The notes under the pieces were generated by a model that made no database searches, was not told where the DNA came from, and saw only the letters and a program-made list of their open reading frames with translations. A stretch of 36,551 bases of DNA from Clostridiales bacterium (lineage in GTDB: Bacteria > Bacillota > Clostridia > Christensenellales > Aristaeellaceae): assembly GCA_015056265.1 (NCBI GenBank), contig SVGR01000011.1, positions 1 to 36,551 of the forward strand, written 5' to 3'. Both the position numbers and the translations under genes were made by a program. How positions within the stretch are numbered: position 1 is the first letter of the stretch; each line of letters begins with the position of its first letter. This document shows, one piece after another, positions 16,119 to 24,142 of this stretch.

Positions 16119-18197
16119 ATGATGGATCATAAAACCGCGATGGCAAAAGCCGCAGATCTGGTTTCCCAGATGACCCTGGAAGAGAAGGCCGGCCAGCTGC
16201 GCTATGACGCCCCCGCCATTCCCCGGCTTGGCATCCCTTCCTACAATTGGTGGAATGAGGGGCTGCACGGGGTGGCCCGGGCCGGAACGGCCACCGTTTT
16301 CCCCCAGGCCATCGGTATGGCCGCCATGTTTGACGGTCAGCTGCTTTATGAAATTGCCCAGGTGATCGCTCATGAAGGCCGGGCCAAGTATAACGCTGCC
16401 TCCGCCCACGGCGACCGGGATATTTATAAAGGCCTCACCTTCTGGAGCCCCAACATCAATATTTTCCGGGATCCCCGCTGGGGCCGGGGCCATGAAACCT
16501 ATGGCGAAGACCCCTTCCTCACTTCCCGGCTGGGGGTGGCGTTTGTAAAGGGTTTGCAGGGGGACGGGGAATACATGAAAGCCGCCGCCTGCGCCAAGCA
16601 CTTCGCCGTTCATTCCGGCCCCGAGGCGCTGCGCCATCATTTTGACGCCGTGGCCAATGAAAAGGATCTGTGGGAAACCTATCTGCCCGCCTTTGAAGCG
16701 CTGGTGAAGGAAGCGGATGTGGAGGCCGTCATGGGCGCCTACAACCGCACCAACGGGGAGCCCTGCTGCGGAAGCCGTACCCTGCTGAAGGAAATTTTGC
16801 GGGAAAAGTGGGGCTTTGAGGGTCACGTGGTCAGCGACTGCTGGGCCATCCGGGATTTCCACGAAAACCACAAGGTTACCGATACCGCCCCCCAGTCCGC
16901 CGCCCTGGCCATGGAAAACGGCTGCGATGTGAACTGCGGCAACACCTACATCCACATGCTGGCCGCCGTGCAGGAAGGACTGGTGACTGAGGAGCAGATC
17001 ACCCTGGCCTGCACCCGGCTGATGGCCACCCGGATCCGGCTGGGATTGCTGGGGGCAGAGGATTGCCCCTACGACAGCATTTCCCTGCTGGAAAATGATA
17101 CGGATGAGCATGACGCCCTGGCCCTGAAGGCGGCGGAAAAGAGCATGACGCTGCTGAAGAACGACGGCATTCTGCCGCTGGATCCCGAAAAAGTGAAGAC
17201 CATCGCCGTGATCGGCCCCAATGCCGACAGCAAGCTGTGCCTGGAGGGCAATTACAACGGCACCTCCTCCCGGTACGTCACCTTCCTTGCCGGGCTGCGG
17301 AAAGCCTGCCGTGAAGCGGGCATCCGGCTGCTGTTTGCCCCCGGCTCCATGCTGTTCAAGGATAAGAGCGAGGTGCTCTCCCAGCGGAAGGACGATCGGC
17401 TTTCCGAGGCCGTGGCCATCGCCGAAATGGCCGATGTGGTCATCGCCTGCATGGGCCTGGACGCCACCATGGAGGGCGAAGAGGGCGATACCGGCAACCA
17501 GTATTTCTCCGGCGACAAGAACGATCTGGAGCTGCCCGCCGCCCAGAAGCGGCTGCTGAATGCGGTGATCGCTACCGGTACCCCCGTGGTTACTGTGGTG
17601 GCTGCCGGCAGCGCCCTGCGGGTGGAAGAGGGCAATGCGATCCTGTGGGCCTGGTATCCCGGCCAGGCCGGCGGTACGGCCCTGGCCAATCTGGTATTCG
17701 GCAAGGTTTCTCCTTCCGGCCGCCTGCCCCTCACCTTCTATCACGGCATAGATGATCTGCCCGATTTCACCGACTATGCCATGAAGAACCGCACCTATCG
17801 GTATTTTGAGGGCACGCCGCTGTATCCCTTTGGTTTTGGTCTTTCCTACACCGCATTTGAATATGCCGACGCAGCCTATGCCGACGGCGTCGTCACCGTT
17901 ACCGTAAAAAATACGGGCAAAATGGACGCCGAAGAGGTGGCCCAGGTGTATATCGCTTGCGACAGCGCATTTGCGCCCCTGCATCCCGTCCTTTGCGGGT
18001 TCAAGCGGGTGTCCGTCCCCGCCGGGGAAGCGGTGCAGGTGACGATTCCCCTGTCCAAGCACGCCTTTACCGTGGTAAACGATCAGGGCGAAAGAATCCC
18101 CTGCGAAAAGGCAAAGGTTTTTATTGGCGGCAGCCAGCCCGACGCCCTCAGCGCAAAGCTGATGGGCAGAGAATGCCTGGCCCTGAACATTGGTTAA
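16119..18197 (+). CDS. GH3 family beta-glycosidase (beta-xylosidase-like)
   Basis: 692 residues, full-length GH3. An N-terminal TIM-barrel domain has the substrate-binding KHFAVHSGPE and the nucleophile Asp in VVSDCWAI (D240). The second alpha/beta domain begins near residue 340 (KSMTLLKNDGILPLD) with an acid/base candidate Glu in MEGEEGD. A fibronectin-III-like domain covers the last ~80 residues. The start IPRLGIPSYNWWNEGLHG is typical of the beta-xylosidase/glucosidase clade of Clostridia. No signal peptide. It lies 18 bases after GH67 with AAAGGAGGG, so the two form an operon. Together they would trim imported aldouronic acids to xylose. Beta-glucosidase activity cannot be excluded. Confidence 0.93.
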   Translation: MMDHKTAMAKAADLVSQMTLEEKAGQLRYDAPAIPRLGIPSYNWWNEGLHGVARAGTATVFPQAIGMAAMFDGQLLYEIAQVIAHEGRAKYNAASAHGDRDIYKGLTFWSPNINIFRDPRWGRGHETYGEDPFLTSRLGVAFVKGLQGDGEYMKAAACAKHFAVHSGPEALRHHFDAVANEKDLWETYLPAFEALVKEADVEAVMGAYNRTNGEPCCGSRTLLKEILREKWGFEGHVVSDCWAIRDFHENHKVTDTAPQSAALAMENGCDVNCGNTYIHMLAAVQEGLVTEEQITLACTRLMATRIRLGLLGAEDCPYDSISLLENDTDEHDALALKAAEKSMTLLKNDGILPLDPEKVKTIAVIGPNADSKLCLEGNYNGTSSRYVTFLAGLRKACREAGIRLLFAPGSMLFKDKSEVLSQRKDDRLSEAVAIAEMADVVIACMGLDATMEGEEGDTGNQYFSGDKNDLELPAAQKRLLNAVIATGTPVVTVVAAGSALRVEEGNAILWAWYPGQAGGTALANLVFGKVSPSGRLPLTFYHGIDDLPDFTDYAMKNRTYRYFEGTPLYPFGFGLSYTAFEYADAAYADGVVTVTVKNTGKMDAEEVAQVYIACDSAFAPLHPVLCGFKRVSVPAGEAVQVTIPLSKHAFTVVNDQGERIPCEKAKVFIGGSQPDALSAKLMGRECLALNIG

Positions 18198-18226
18198 ACG
18201 GCGAAATATGAAATGAATAAAAAAGC

Positions 18227-18263
18227 GGCTTCCCGGTTCCTTATGGCGCCGGGAAGCCTTTTT
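18227..18263 (+). terminator. Terminator of the GH67-GH3 operon
   Basis: Stem ggcttcccgg (18227-18236) and ccgggaagcc (18249-18258), twelve-base loop, T-run to 18263. Confidence 0.85.
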
Positions 18264-18324
18264 ATGCGGAATTGAAAGGGGATCGGGTGCGGCACGTAGG
18301 GGACGGAGGAGGATTGAACAGAAA

Positions 18325-18358
18325 AAGGGCTTTCCGGCGTTGGTGCCGGAAGGCCCTT
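18325..18358 (-). terminator. Terminator of the SH3-domain gene (bidirectional form)
   Basis: Near-perfect 14-base stem aagggctttccggc / gccggaaggccctt with loop gttggt. On the minus strand it is followed by a T-run (complement of gaaaaa) about 40 bases after the stop at 18399. A second, back-to-back terminator with the GH3 one. Confidence 0.8.
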
Positions 18359-18398
18359 TATTGCGAGACAAATGGGAAAAGGAAAAGAGGGAAATGTA

Positions 18399-19676
18399 TC
18401 AGTAATCCGCTCCGTAGGGGAACACGGCCACAATTTCATCCTCGATGTAGATGAAGGTGTACAGGGTGCTGCCGTCAAGGGCATATTGGTTATAAAATTC
18501 GTGGATATTATAGGCGCGGAAGCAATTGGCCTTGGTGCCGTAATACAGCAGGCTGTTGGGGGTAAGGGCGTAATTATAGCGGTTGCGGTCCACGGTGGCA
18601 TTGGTATAAGTAGACAGATTACCGCTGCCATAATCCTCACCATTATACTTGATGGTGACCAGGTCGGCGTCGATATACCATTTATCATTCTTCAGGGTGA
18701 TGCTGTTGATAAAGCCGGCAGATACCCGGGTGCGTTTTTCGCTGGGGCGGCGCTGGAGGAAGACGGTATAGGTCTGGGATGCGCTGCCGCTCTGCACCCG
18801 GATGGTAACGGCCTGGGGCTCATCGGTCATATTGAACACCTGGGATGCGCTGCCGGAGCGGACGTACTGGCCGTTTACGGTGATGGTGGCGTTGGCGTCA
18901 TAAGCGTAGGGGGTGAGGGTGACCCGGGATACCCAATCCGCCACGGTGAGCAGATAGCTGGTCTGATAGGGATTGAAGGAAGCGGGGGCCATAATGCCGG
19001 TGTTGGGGCAGTTATGGGACAGACCGCTGAGCAGCGCAGCGCCGGAATAAGAGGGATTGACGGTGGGATAGACGACGGGGGGATAATAGGGGGTGACGGC
19101 GGGCCGGGGCGTGGCAGTGGGCCGGGGCGTGGGGGTGGCGGTGGGATCCAGGGACAGGCTGCGGCTGCTGACGAAGCCCCGCATTCTGCTGGAGGTGCCC
19201 AGCAATTCCACATAAGTCCAGCCGTTGCCCATGGTGGCCAGGGCGGTGACAGCCTGACCCTTGGCGATGGTATAGACAGATTTGTTGTTGATCACCGGGT
19301 CATCGGTGAGATAGCATTTTTCCATGGCGTACATGGTGATGCCGGAAAAATTCAGGGTGGGAACGGTGCCTTTCTGATTGGTGAGGCCGCTCATGGCGTC
19401 GCGGGTGATATAGCCGATGCGGTAGCCGCCGTCGGTCATGCCGTAACCGATGAGAATCCAATCTCCTTCCACGCCGTAAATGCGGGCGCTGCCGCCGCCG
19501 TAGGTGGCCTTGCCGGAATTGGCGCGCCAATAATATTCGCCGGGGCCGGAATAAACGGGATAGCTGCGGCCGAAATTACCGGAGGCATAGGTATCCAGAT
19601 CGGCCAGGGCATGGGCAGATACGGCCGCGGGCAGCAGCAGGGCCAGAGCCAGCATCAGGCTGAGAAACTTTTTCAT
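18399..19676 (-). CDS. Secreted protein with SH3-like repeats and cadherin-like domain
   Basis: 425 residues. A clear signal peptide is present (basic MKK, hydrophobic stretch, AHALA cleavage region near 24). Two SH3-like segments follow, about residues 30-100 and 105-175, ending in GYITRDA and RGFVSSRSL. A Thr/Pro-rich linker (about 178-208, PTATPTPRP pattern) comes next. A cadherin-like beta-sandwich domain spans about 215-305 (LSGLSH, FNPYQTSYLLTV, QTYTVFLQR). A C-terminal domain of about 115 residues rich in Tyr and Asn is not recognised. The build suggests a cell-wall-associated protein that binds peptidoglycan through its SH3 domains. ATG at 19676, preceded by GAAGGAC. Single gene with its own terminator; function unknown. 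Confidence 0.85.
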   Translation of the reverse strand: MKKFLSLMLALALLLPAAVSAHALADLDTYASGNFGRSYPVYSGPGEYYWRANSGKATYGGGSARIYGVEGDWILIGYGMTDGGYRIGYITRDAMSGLTNQKGTVPTLNFSGITMYAMEKCYLTDDPVINNKSVYTIAKGQAVTALATMGNGWTYVELLGTSSRMRGFVSSRSLSLDPTATPTPRPTATPRPAVTPYYPPVVYPTVNPSYSGAALLSGLSHNCPNTGIMAPASFNPYQTSYLLTVADWVSRVTLTPYAYDANATITVNGQYVRSGSASQVFNMTDEPQAVTIRVQSGSASQTYTVFLQRRPSEKRTRVSAGFINSITLKNDKWYIDADLVTIKYNGEDYGSGNLSTYTNATVDRNRYNYALTPNSLLYYGTKANCFRAYNIHEFYNQYALDGSTLYTFIYIEDEIVAVFPYGADY

Positions 19677-19770
19677 GGTACAGTCCTTCTTTCCTTCCCT
19701 TAATGAGGTACTTACATAATAATAGACGATTTAATTTCCATTTTTGTTCCAAATTAAAAGATAATTTTTT

Positions 19771-19800
19771 ATAAAAACGGCAGGGTATTTACAATCCCTG
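19771..19800 (-). terminator. Possible terminator overlapping the mltG stop codon
   Basis: On the minus strand CAGGG and CCCTG (19800-19796 and 19785-19781) form a short stem that spans the mltG stop at 19789, followed by CCG and a T-run. The stem is short, so only moderate support. Confidence 0.45.
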
Positions 19801-20994
19801 TTCCCGGTCCCAGGCCTGCCACAGGGGGGCATAGATACTGACGGCCATTTCATGCTCCTGCAGGGTTTTGCTGAAATGCAGCTCTCCCGTACCCGGATCC
19901 TTGGAGCAGAAATAGAGATATTTTTCGGCGATGAATTGCTCATCGGGATAGAGGGCCGCCTGGATAGCCGCCGCCGAGGGGGAGCAGATGGGCCCGGGGG
20001 GCAAGCCTTTATGGGTATAGGAATTGAAGGGGGAATTGACGTTCAGATCGGCGCTGTTCAAGCTCATACGCTTGACGCCGGTGGCGTATTTGATGGTTAC
20101 GTCGCTGCCCAAGGCCATATTGGTCTTCAGCCGGTTATGGAACACGGCGGAAACCCGGGCGAAATCGGGGGTTTTGGCCTCTTTTTCGATCATGGAGGCC
20201 AGGGTAATCACCTGATCCATGGTCATGCCCAGCTCCGCCGCCCGGTCATGCCAGGCATTTTTGAATACCGCCTCCGTCTGGGAGAGCAGCTTTTTGACGA
20301 TATCCGCCGCGGTGGCGTTGGTGTAGATTTCGTAGGTATCGGGGGCCAGATACCCCTCCAGCACATACAGCCGATCCCCCACGTTTGGGGTTTTGAGCAC
20401 ATCGGCCACATAGTAATAGGCGGCGTAATCCTGGCCGCCCCGGCAGAGGGCGAGAAAATCCTCCGCACGGGGAACGACCCCCTCCCGCACCAGATAATCG
20501 GCCATATCGGCGATGGTCCAGCCGGGGATGATGGTAATATTCCGGGTGATGGGGGTGCCGTCGCCGGTGGTGAGTAATTCCAGGATTTCCCGGGCGCTCA
20601 TGGTGCGGTTCACCTGGTATTCGCCCGCCTGGATTTTCTGGCCATAGCCCAGAAAATCGGCGTAGTATTTGAATACGGTGCGGTTGCGGATCAGCCCCTG
20701 GCTTTCCAGATTGTTGGACACCCGGGTGAGGCTGGATCCCGATTCCACGGTGAAAGCAACGGGGGCGGGATTGGCAGGATCAATGGGGGCGAAGAAACTG
20801 CGGTCCACCCAGTTGACCAGGGCCATTGCCACCCCCGCTACCACCACCGCCACGCACAGGCCAATCATTATCGGCCGGATAAAATGCCACAGCCAGCTGT
20901 ACCAGAACAGGCCGTATTCTCTTTCCTCGTGCAGGCTTTCCTGGGTGTAATCTTGTTTGGGTCGTTTATTTTTCAAGGGGTCCTCCCTGCTCAC
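19789..20994 (-). CDS. mltG: Endolytic transglycosylase MltG (YceG-like)
   Basis: 401 residues. A cytoplasmic N-terminal tail of about 40 residues precedes one membrane helix (about 40-62), then a LysM-like segment and the MltG/YceG domain. Key motifs are VLEGYLAPDTYEIY, SMIEKEAKTP (E270/E272 region, catalytic Glu of the family), FHNRLKTNMALGSDVTIKYA, SPFNSYTHKGLPPGPICSPS and LYFCSKD near the end. It cleaves nascent glycan strands at the membrane and sets their length. It overlaps ylbF by four bases (ATGA), so translation is coupled. Confidence 0.96.
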   Translation of the reverse strand: MSREDPLKNKRPKQDYTQESLHEEREYGLFWYSWLWHFIRPIMIGLCVAVVVAGVAMALVNWVDRSFFAPIDPANPAPVAFTVESGSSLTRVSNNLESQGLIRNRTVFKYYADFLGYGQKIQAGEYQVNRTMSAREILELLTTGDGTPITRNITIIPGWTIADMADYLVREGVVPRAEDFLALCRGGQDYAAYYYVADVLKTPNVGDRLYVLEGYLAPDTYEIYTNATAADIVKKLLSQTEAVFKNAWHDRAAELGMTMDQVITLASMIEKEAKTPDFARVSAVFHNRLKTNMALGSDVTIKYATGVKRMSLNSADLNVNSPFNSYTHKGLPPGPICSPSAAAIQAALYPDEQFIAEKYLYFCSKDPGTGELHFSKTLQEHEMAVSIYAPLWQAWDREQGL

Positions 20995-21335
20995 TGGGGA
21001 TGGGGCAGATCCATGCCCGCCGCCCGGGTGAGCCTTTCAAAAATTTCGGCCATCATTTTTTGCAGCTGCATTTCGGCCATCAGAAAGGCAGCCGTTCTGT
21101 TATCGGAAAAGAGCAGCATGCTCAGCTGCTGAAAGCGCTGGGCGGCGTCCCCGTCCGGGGATTTGCCAGAGAGCATGCCCATCTGCAGGGCGGTCTGCAT
21201 CCGGTGGTATTCCTGCAGCAGGCCCATGATGCCGCTATCCCCTTCCAGATCCTCCTTGGCCTTTGCATAGGCCAGATATTCGGGGCTTTGCTGAATGGCA
21301 GCCTCCAGGGCCTTCACCGCATCCATTGCCTGCAT
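20991..21335 (-). CDS. ylbF: YlbF family regulator
   Basis: 114 residues of the YlbF/YmcA (DUF964) helical family. In Bacillus, YlbF with YmcA and YaaT forms the Y-complex that modulates RNase Y and affects competence, sporulation and biofilm formation. Typical features are the short helical start, AAIQQSPEYLAYAKAKEDLE, and LLQEYHRMQTALQ in the second half. The ATG at 21335 is chosen because GGCAGGAGG lies just upstream; the frame stays open to 21635 but passes through the promoter. The stop overlaps the mltG start. Confidence 0.88.
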   Translation of the reverse strand: MQAMDAVKALEAAIQQSPEYLAYAKAKEDLEGDSGIMGLLQEYHRMQTALQMGMLSGKSPDGDAAQRFQQLSMLLFSDNRTAAFLMAEMQLQKMMAEIFERLTRAAGMDLPHPQ

Positions 21336-21393
21336 AGTATTTCCTCCTGCCCATTGAACGATGCACAGGGAAAAAATCATCCCTGCTTTCCCT

Positions 21394-21422
21394 ATTATAC
21401 CAGCAAATGCCCGTCTTGAAAA
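21394..21422 (-). promoter_or_regulatory. Promoter of ylbF-mltG
   Basis: On the minus strand TTTTCA (21422-21417), 17-base spacer, TATAAT (21399-21394) with extended -10 TGG. The leader is about 50 bases. Confidence 0.7.
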
Positions 21423-21433
21423 GGGGCGCGGGC

Positions 21434-21463
21434 GTATGGAAGGAAGGGAAAAGGGCAATGCTA
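21434..21463 (+). promoter_or_regulatory. Sigma-G-like promoter of the gerA operon
   Basis: GTATG (21434-21438), 18-base spacer, AATGCTA (21457-21463). This matches the sigma-G pattern GYATR-N18-CATnnTA at all but one base. GerA-type operons are sigma-G dependent in Bacillus. The ATG is 32 bases downstream. Confidence 0.5.
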
Positions 21464-21494
21464 TGGGCAGTTTCCAGGGAAAGGGAGGAAGGAT

Positions 21495-23021
21495 ATGGGC
21501 AATCAGCCATGGGTGCCCCAGGCGGCGGGAAAACTGACGGGGAAATACAGCCGGGATTTCCCCATGATTTCCGGGGCTGCCCACGCAAAAGAAAGCGAGG
21601 ATGTGGTGTGCCGGGAATTTGAACTGCTTTCCCATCAGGCGGCGCTTTTCTATCTGGATGGGATGGTGAACGATGAAAAGGTGCAGCGTTTCATCCTGCA
21701 GCCCGCCCTTTCGGCGCCGCCCCTTCCCCCAGGCCGGGATCTATTCCTGCATTTGAATGAGCGTGTGCTGCCCGTTTCCTCCCTTTCGGCGGAAGGGGAA
21801 CTGGCACAAATCCTTACCCGACTGTTCAGCGGGGATGCGGTGCTGATCTGCGATGGGCTGGATAAGGCCCTGATTGCGGATATGAAGGGCTTTATCAAGC
21901 GCATTCCGGGCCAGCCCGTGAACGAAAAAGTGGTGGTGGGGCCCCATGAGGGATTCAATGAATCGCTGCGGGATAATGTGGTGCTGCTTCGTCGGATGAT
22001 GCGCACCCCCGCCCTCATCAGCGAGGCCGTGCAGGTGGGCAACAAAATCCCCACCCGGCTGTGCCTGATGTATCTGGACGGGGTGGCAAGGCAGGAAACG
22101 GTGGAGGAAATCCGCAGGCGGATCCGGGGATGCAATGTGGATTATGTGGAAGGGGCGGGGATGCTGGAGCAATTAATCGAGGACCGACCCTTTGCCCTGC
22201 CGCCCCAGATGCTGTCCACGGAACGGCCCGACCGGGCGGTGAGCTTTTTGATGGAGGGGCAGGTGGTGATCCTGATGGAAAATTCTCCCCAGGCGCTGGC
22301 GGCGCCCATCAGCTTCTTTCATCTGTTCCACGCCCCGGACGATACCCATATGCGATGGCAGTACGGGGCGTTTTTGCGTGTGCTGCGGCTGGCGGGGCTG
22401 CTGATTGCGCTGCTGCTGCCGGCGGTGTTCATTGCCCTTTCTATGTATCATCCGGAGGGCATGTCCCTGCCCCTGCTCACATCGGTGCTGGAAACCCAGG
22501 CCAGGGTGCCCCTTTCCCTGTTTACCAGCATGCTGCTGATGCTGACGGTATTCAGCCTGATTAACGAGGCGGGGGTGCGGGTGCCGGGGGCGCTGGGGGG
22601 CACGCTGTCCATTGCGGGGGGATTAATCCTGGGCCAGGCGGCGGTGCAGGCTGATCTGTTCAGCCCGCTGGTGATCATTGTGGTGGCGGTGAGTGGTCTG
22701 GGCAGCTATGGGGTGCCCACCTATTCGCTTACATTGTCCCTGCGGATCGCCCAGCTATTTTTGGTGCTGGCAGCGGGGGCGGCAGGGTTCCCGGGGTTGA
22801 TCATCGGGCTGTTTTTCCTGCTGATCCGGCTTTGCTCCCTCACCAGTCTGGGCCAGCCCTATCTTTTGCCCTATACCCCCGAGGCCCCGGCCAATCCCGA
22901 TCTGGCGCTGCGCATGCCCATTTTTCGCCAGCGGCTGCGGGGCGCCCTGGCCAATCCCTTTCATTTGCGCCGGGCGCAGGGCCCTATGCGGGCCTGGGAA
23001 CGGAAAAAGGAGGATAAATGA
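21495..23021 (+). CDS. gerAA: Spore germination receptor subunit A (GerA/GerKA family)
   Basis: 508 residues. The N-terminal ~290 residues are soluble (VVCREFELL, LFLHLNERVLPVSSL, VLICDG, GPHEGFNESLRDNVVLLRRMMRTP and the LCLMYLDGVA stretch, all diagnostic). The C-terminal half has about five membrane helices, from LRLAGLLIALLLPAVFIALS. The A subunit sits in the spore inner membrane and forms the germinant receptor with B and C. ATG at 21495 after GGAAGG. It is the first gene of a three-gene operon; its stop overlaps the next start by four bases (ATGA). Confidence 0.95.
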   Translation: MGNQPWVPQAAGKLTGKYSRDFPMISGAAHAKESEDVVCREFELLSHQAALFYLDGMVNDEKVQRFILQPALSAPPLPPGRDLFLHLNERVLPVSSLSAEGELAQILTRLFSGDAVLICDGLDKALIADMKGFIKRIPGQPVNEKVVVGPHEGFNESLRDNVVLLRRMMRTPALISEAVQVGNKIPTRLCLMYLDGVARQETVEEIRRRIRGCNVDYVEGAGMLEQLIEDRPFALPPQMLSTERPDRAVSFLMEGQVVILMENSPQALAAPISFFHLFHAPDDTHMRWQYGAFLRVLRLAGLLIALLLPAVFIALSMYHPEGMSLPLLTSVLETQARVPLSLFTSMLLMLTVFSLINEAGVRVPGALGGTLSIAGGLILGQAAVQADLFSPLVIIVVAVSGLGSYGVPTYSLTLSLRIAQLFLVLAAGAAGFPGLIIGLFFLLIRLCSLTSLGQPYLLPYTPEAPANPDLALRMPIFRQRLRGALANPFHLRRAQGPMRAWERKKEDK

Positions 23022-24142
23022 ACGGATCGGTTTTTCAGACAGGGACTGCGGTCCACGATCTTTCGTCCCTGTACCGCCAGGAGAAGCAAGCCCTGGCCCG
23101 GAACGAATGGGGGCTGACGGCCCTGAGTGTGGGCGGGCAGGCGGTGATTGGCACGGCCTTCTATCTGTATGCTCATGTGAGCACCCCGGGGTATATATCC
23201 ATTCTGCTGCTGATTCCGGCGGGACTGCTGCTGGCGTCATTTTCCCTGTGGCTGCTGAAGCGGGCAGGGGGCGGGCCGGCGCTGCTGCTGGCGGGAAATG
23301 CCGCGGGCAGGGGGGCGGCGCTGGTGCTGGGCGTTACTTGCTTTCTGGACGCCCAGATGGCGGCCTGGGCCTTGTGCGCCCTGGTCGGGGAGGCGCTGCC
23401 CCAGATGAGCCCCTTGCTTCCCTTGCTGGGGGCGGCATTGATGACGGGGGCGGCCCTTCAGGAGGGCGGCGGCCTGCGCCGTTTGGCACGGTTGCTTCGG
23501 GCGCTGGTGCCCGGGGCTATTGGCCTGTGCGCCCTGACCGCCCTGCCCCATGGCAGCCCCCGTTATTTGGCCCCCTGGATGGGCTATGGGATCCCTTCCA
23601 TCTTGCAGGGGGTGCTGTGGATGGGAGGATGCTTATCCGGGCTATGCTACCCGGCGCTGATGCCCGATGAGAAAATGGGGGGCGCGTTGCTCATCGGGGG
23701 CGGAAGGATGGCCCGCCGGGCGGCATGGGGGGCGCTGCTTTTTGCGGCGGCTTACGCCCTGATCAGCGCCTGGCTGCTGCCGGTATACGGCCTTGCCCGG
23801 CCAGAGAGCCTGGGCTGGCGGATGATGCTGTTTTCCAAGGTGAGCGCGTCCTCCGTTGCATGGGCGCTGTGTCTGGGCGGGCTTACATTTTTGCTGCTCG
23901 CCGCCTTCGGGGCGGGGGTACAGCGATCGGGGAGGATGTTGTCCTTTGCGGCGGGGAAGCAGGGGTGTCTTCAATGGCTGATGTGGGGGCTGCCGCTGCT
24001 TGCCGTTCCGGCTGCGGCGCTGCAGACGGTGCCGGTGGAAAAGGCGCTTCGGCTTCTTTTACCCCTTCGGTTGCCGATGGCGGCGGGAATAATGGGAATA
24101 TTGGCCCTGGGGGCGATCAGAAAAAGGGGGAAAAAGCCATGA
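23018..24142 (+). CDS. gerAB: Spore germination receptor subunit B (GerAB/GerKB-like permease)
   Basis: 374 residues, very hydrophobic with about ten membrane helices, of the amino-acid-permease-like GerAB family that binds the germinant. Sequence similarity to the family is weaker than for the A subunit: the protein is rich in Gly, Ala and Leu, and I see few conserved motifs. The position between gerAA and gerAC, the size and the topology make the call firm. Start ATG at 23018 overlaps the gerAA stop, and the stop overlaps the gerAC start (ATGA both times), so all three are translationally coupled. Confidence 0.85.
   Translation: MNGSVFQTGTAVHDLSSLYRQEKQALARNEWGLTALSVGGQAVIGTAFYLYAHVSTPGYISILLLIPAGLLLASFSLWLLKRAGGGPALLLAGNAAGRGAALVLGVTCFLDAQMAAWALCALVGEALPQMSPLLPLLGAALMTGAALQEGGGLRRLARLLRALVPGAIGLCALTALPHGSPRYLAPWMGYGIPSILQGVLWMGGCLSGLCYPALMPDEKMGGALLIGGGRMARRAAWGALLFAAAYALISAWLLPVYGLARPESLGWRMMLFSKVSASSVAWALCLGGLTFLLLAAFGAGVQRSGRMLSFAAGKQGCLQWLMWGLPLLAVPAAALQTVPVEKALRLLLPLRLPMAAGIMGILALGAIRKRGKKP

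Noticed and set aside
14268-18371. A 1367-codon open frame on the minus strand opposite GH67 and GH3
   Set aside because: It is a codon-bias shadow in GC-rich DNA: low-complexity His/Gly/Pro-rich translation, no ribosome site, and the plus-strand frame holds two fully recognisable enzymes.
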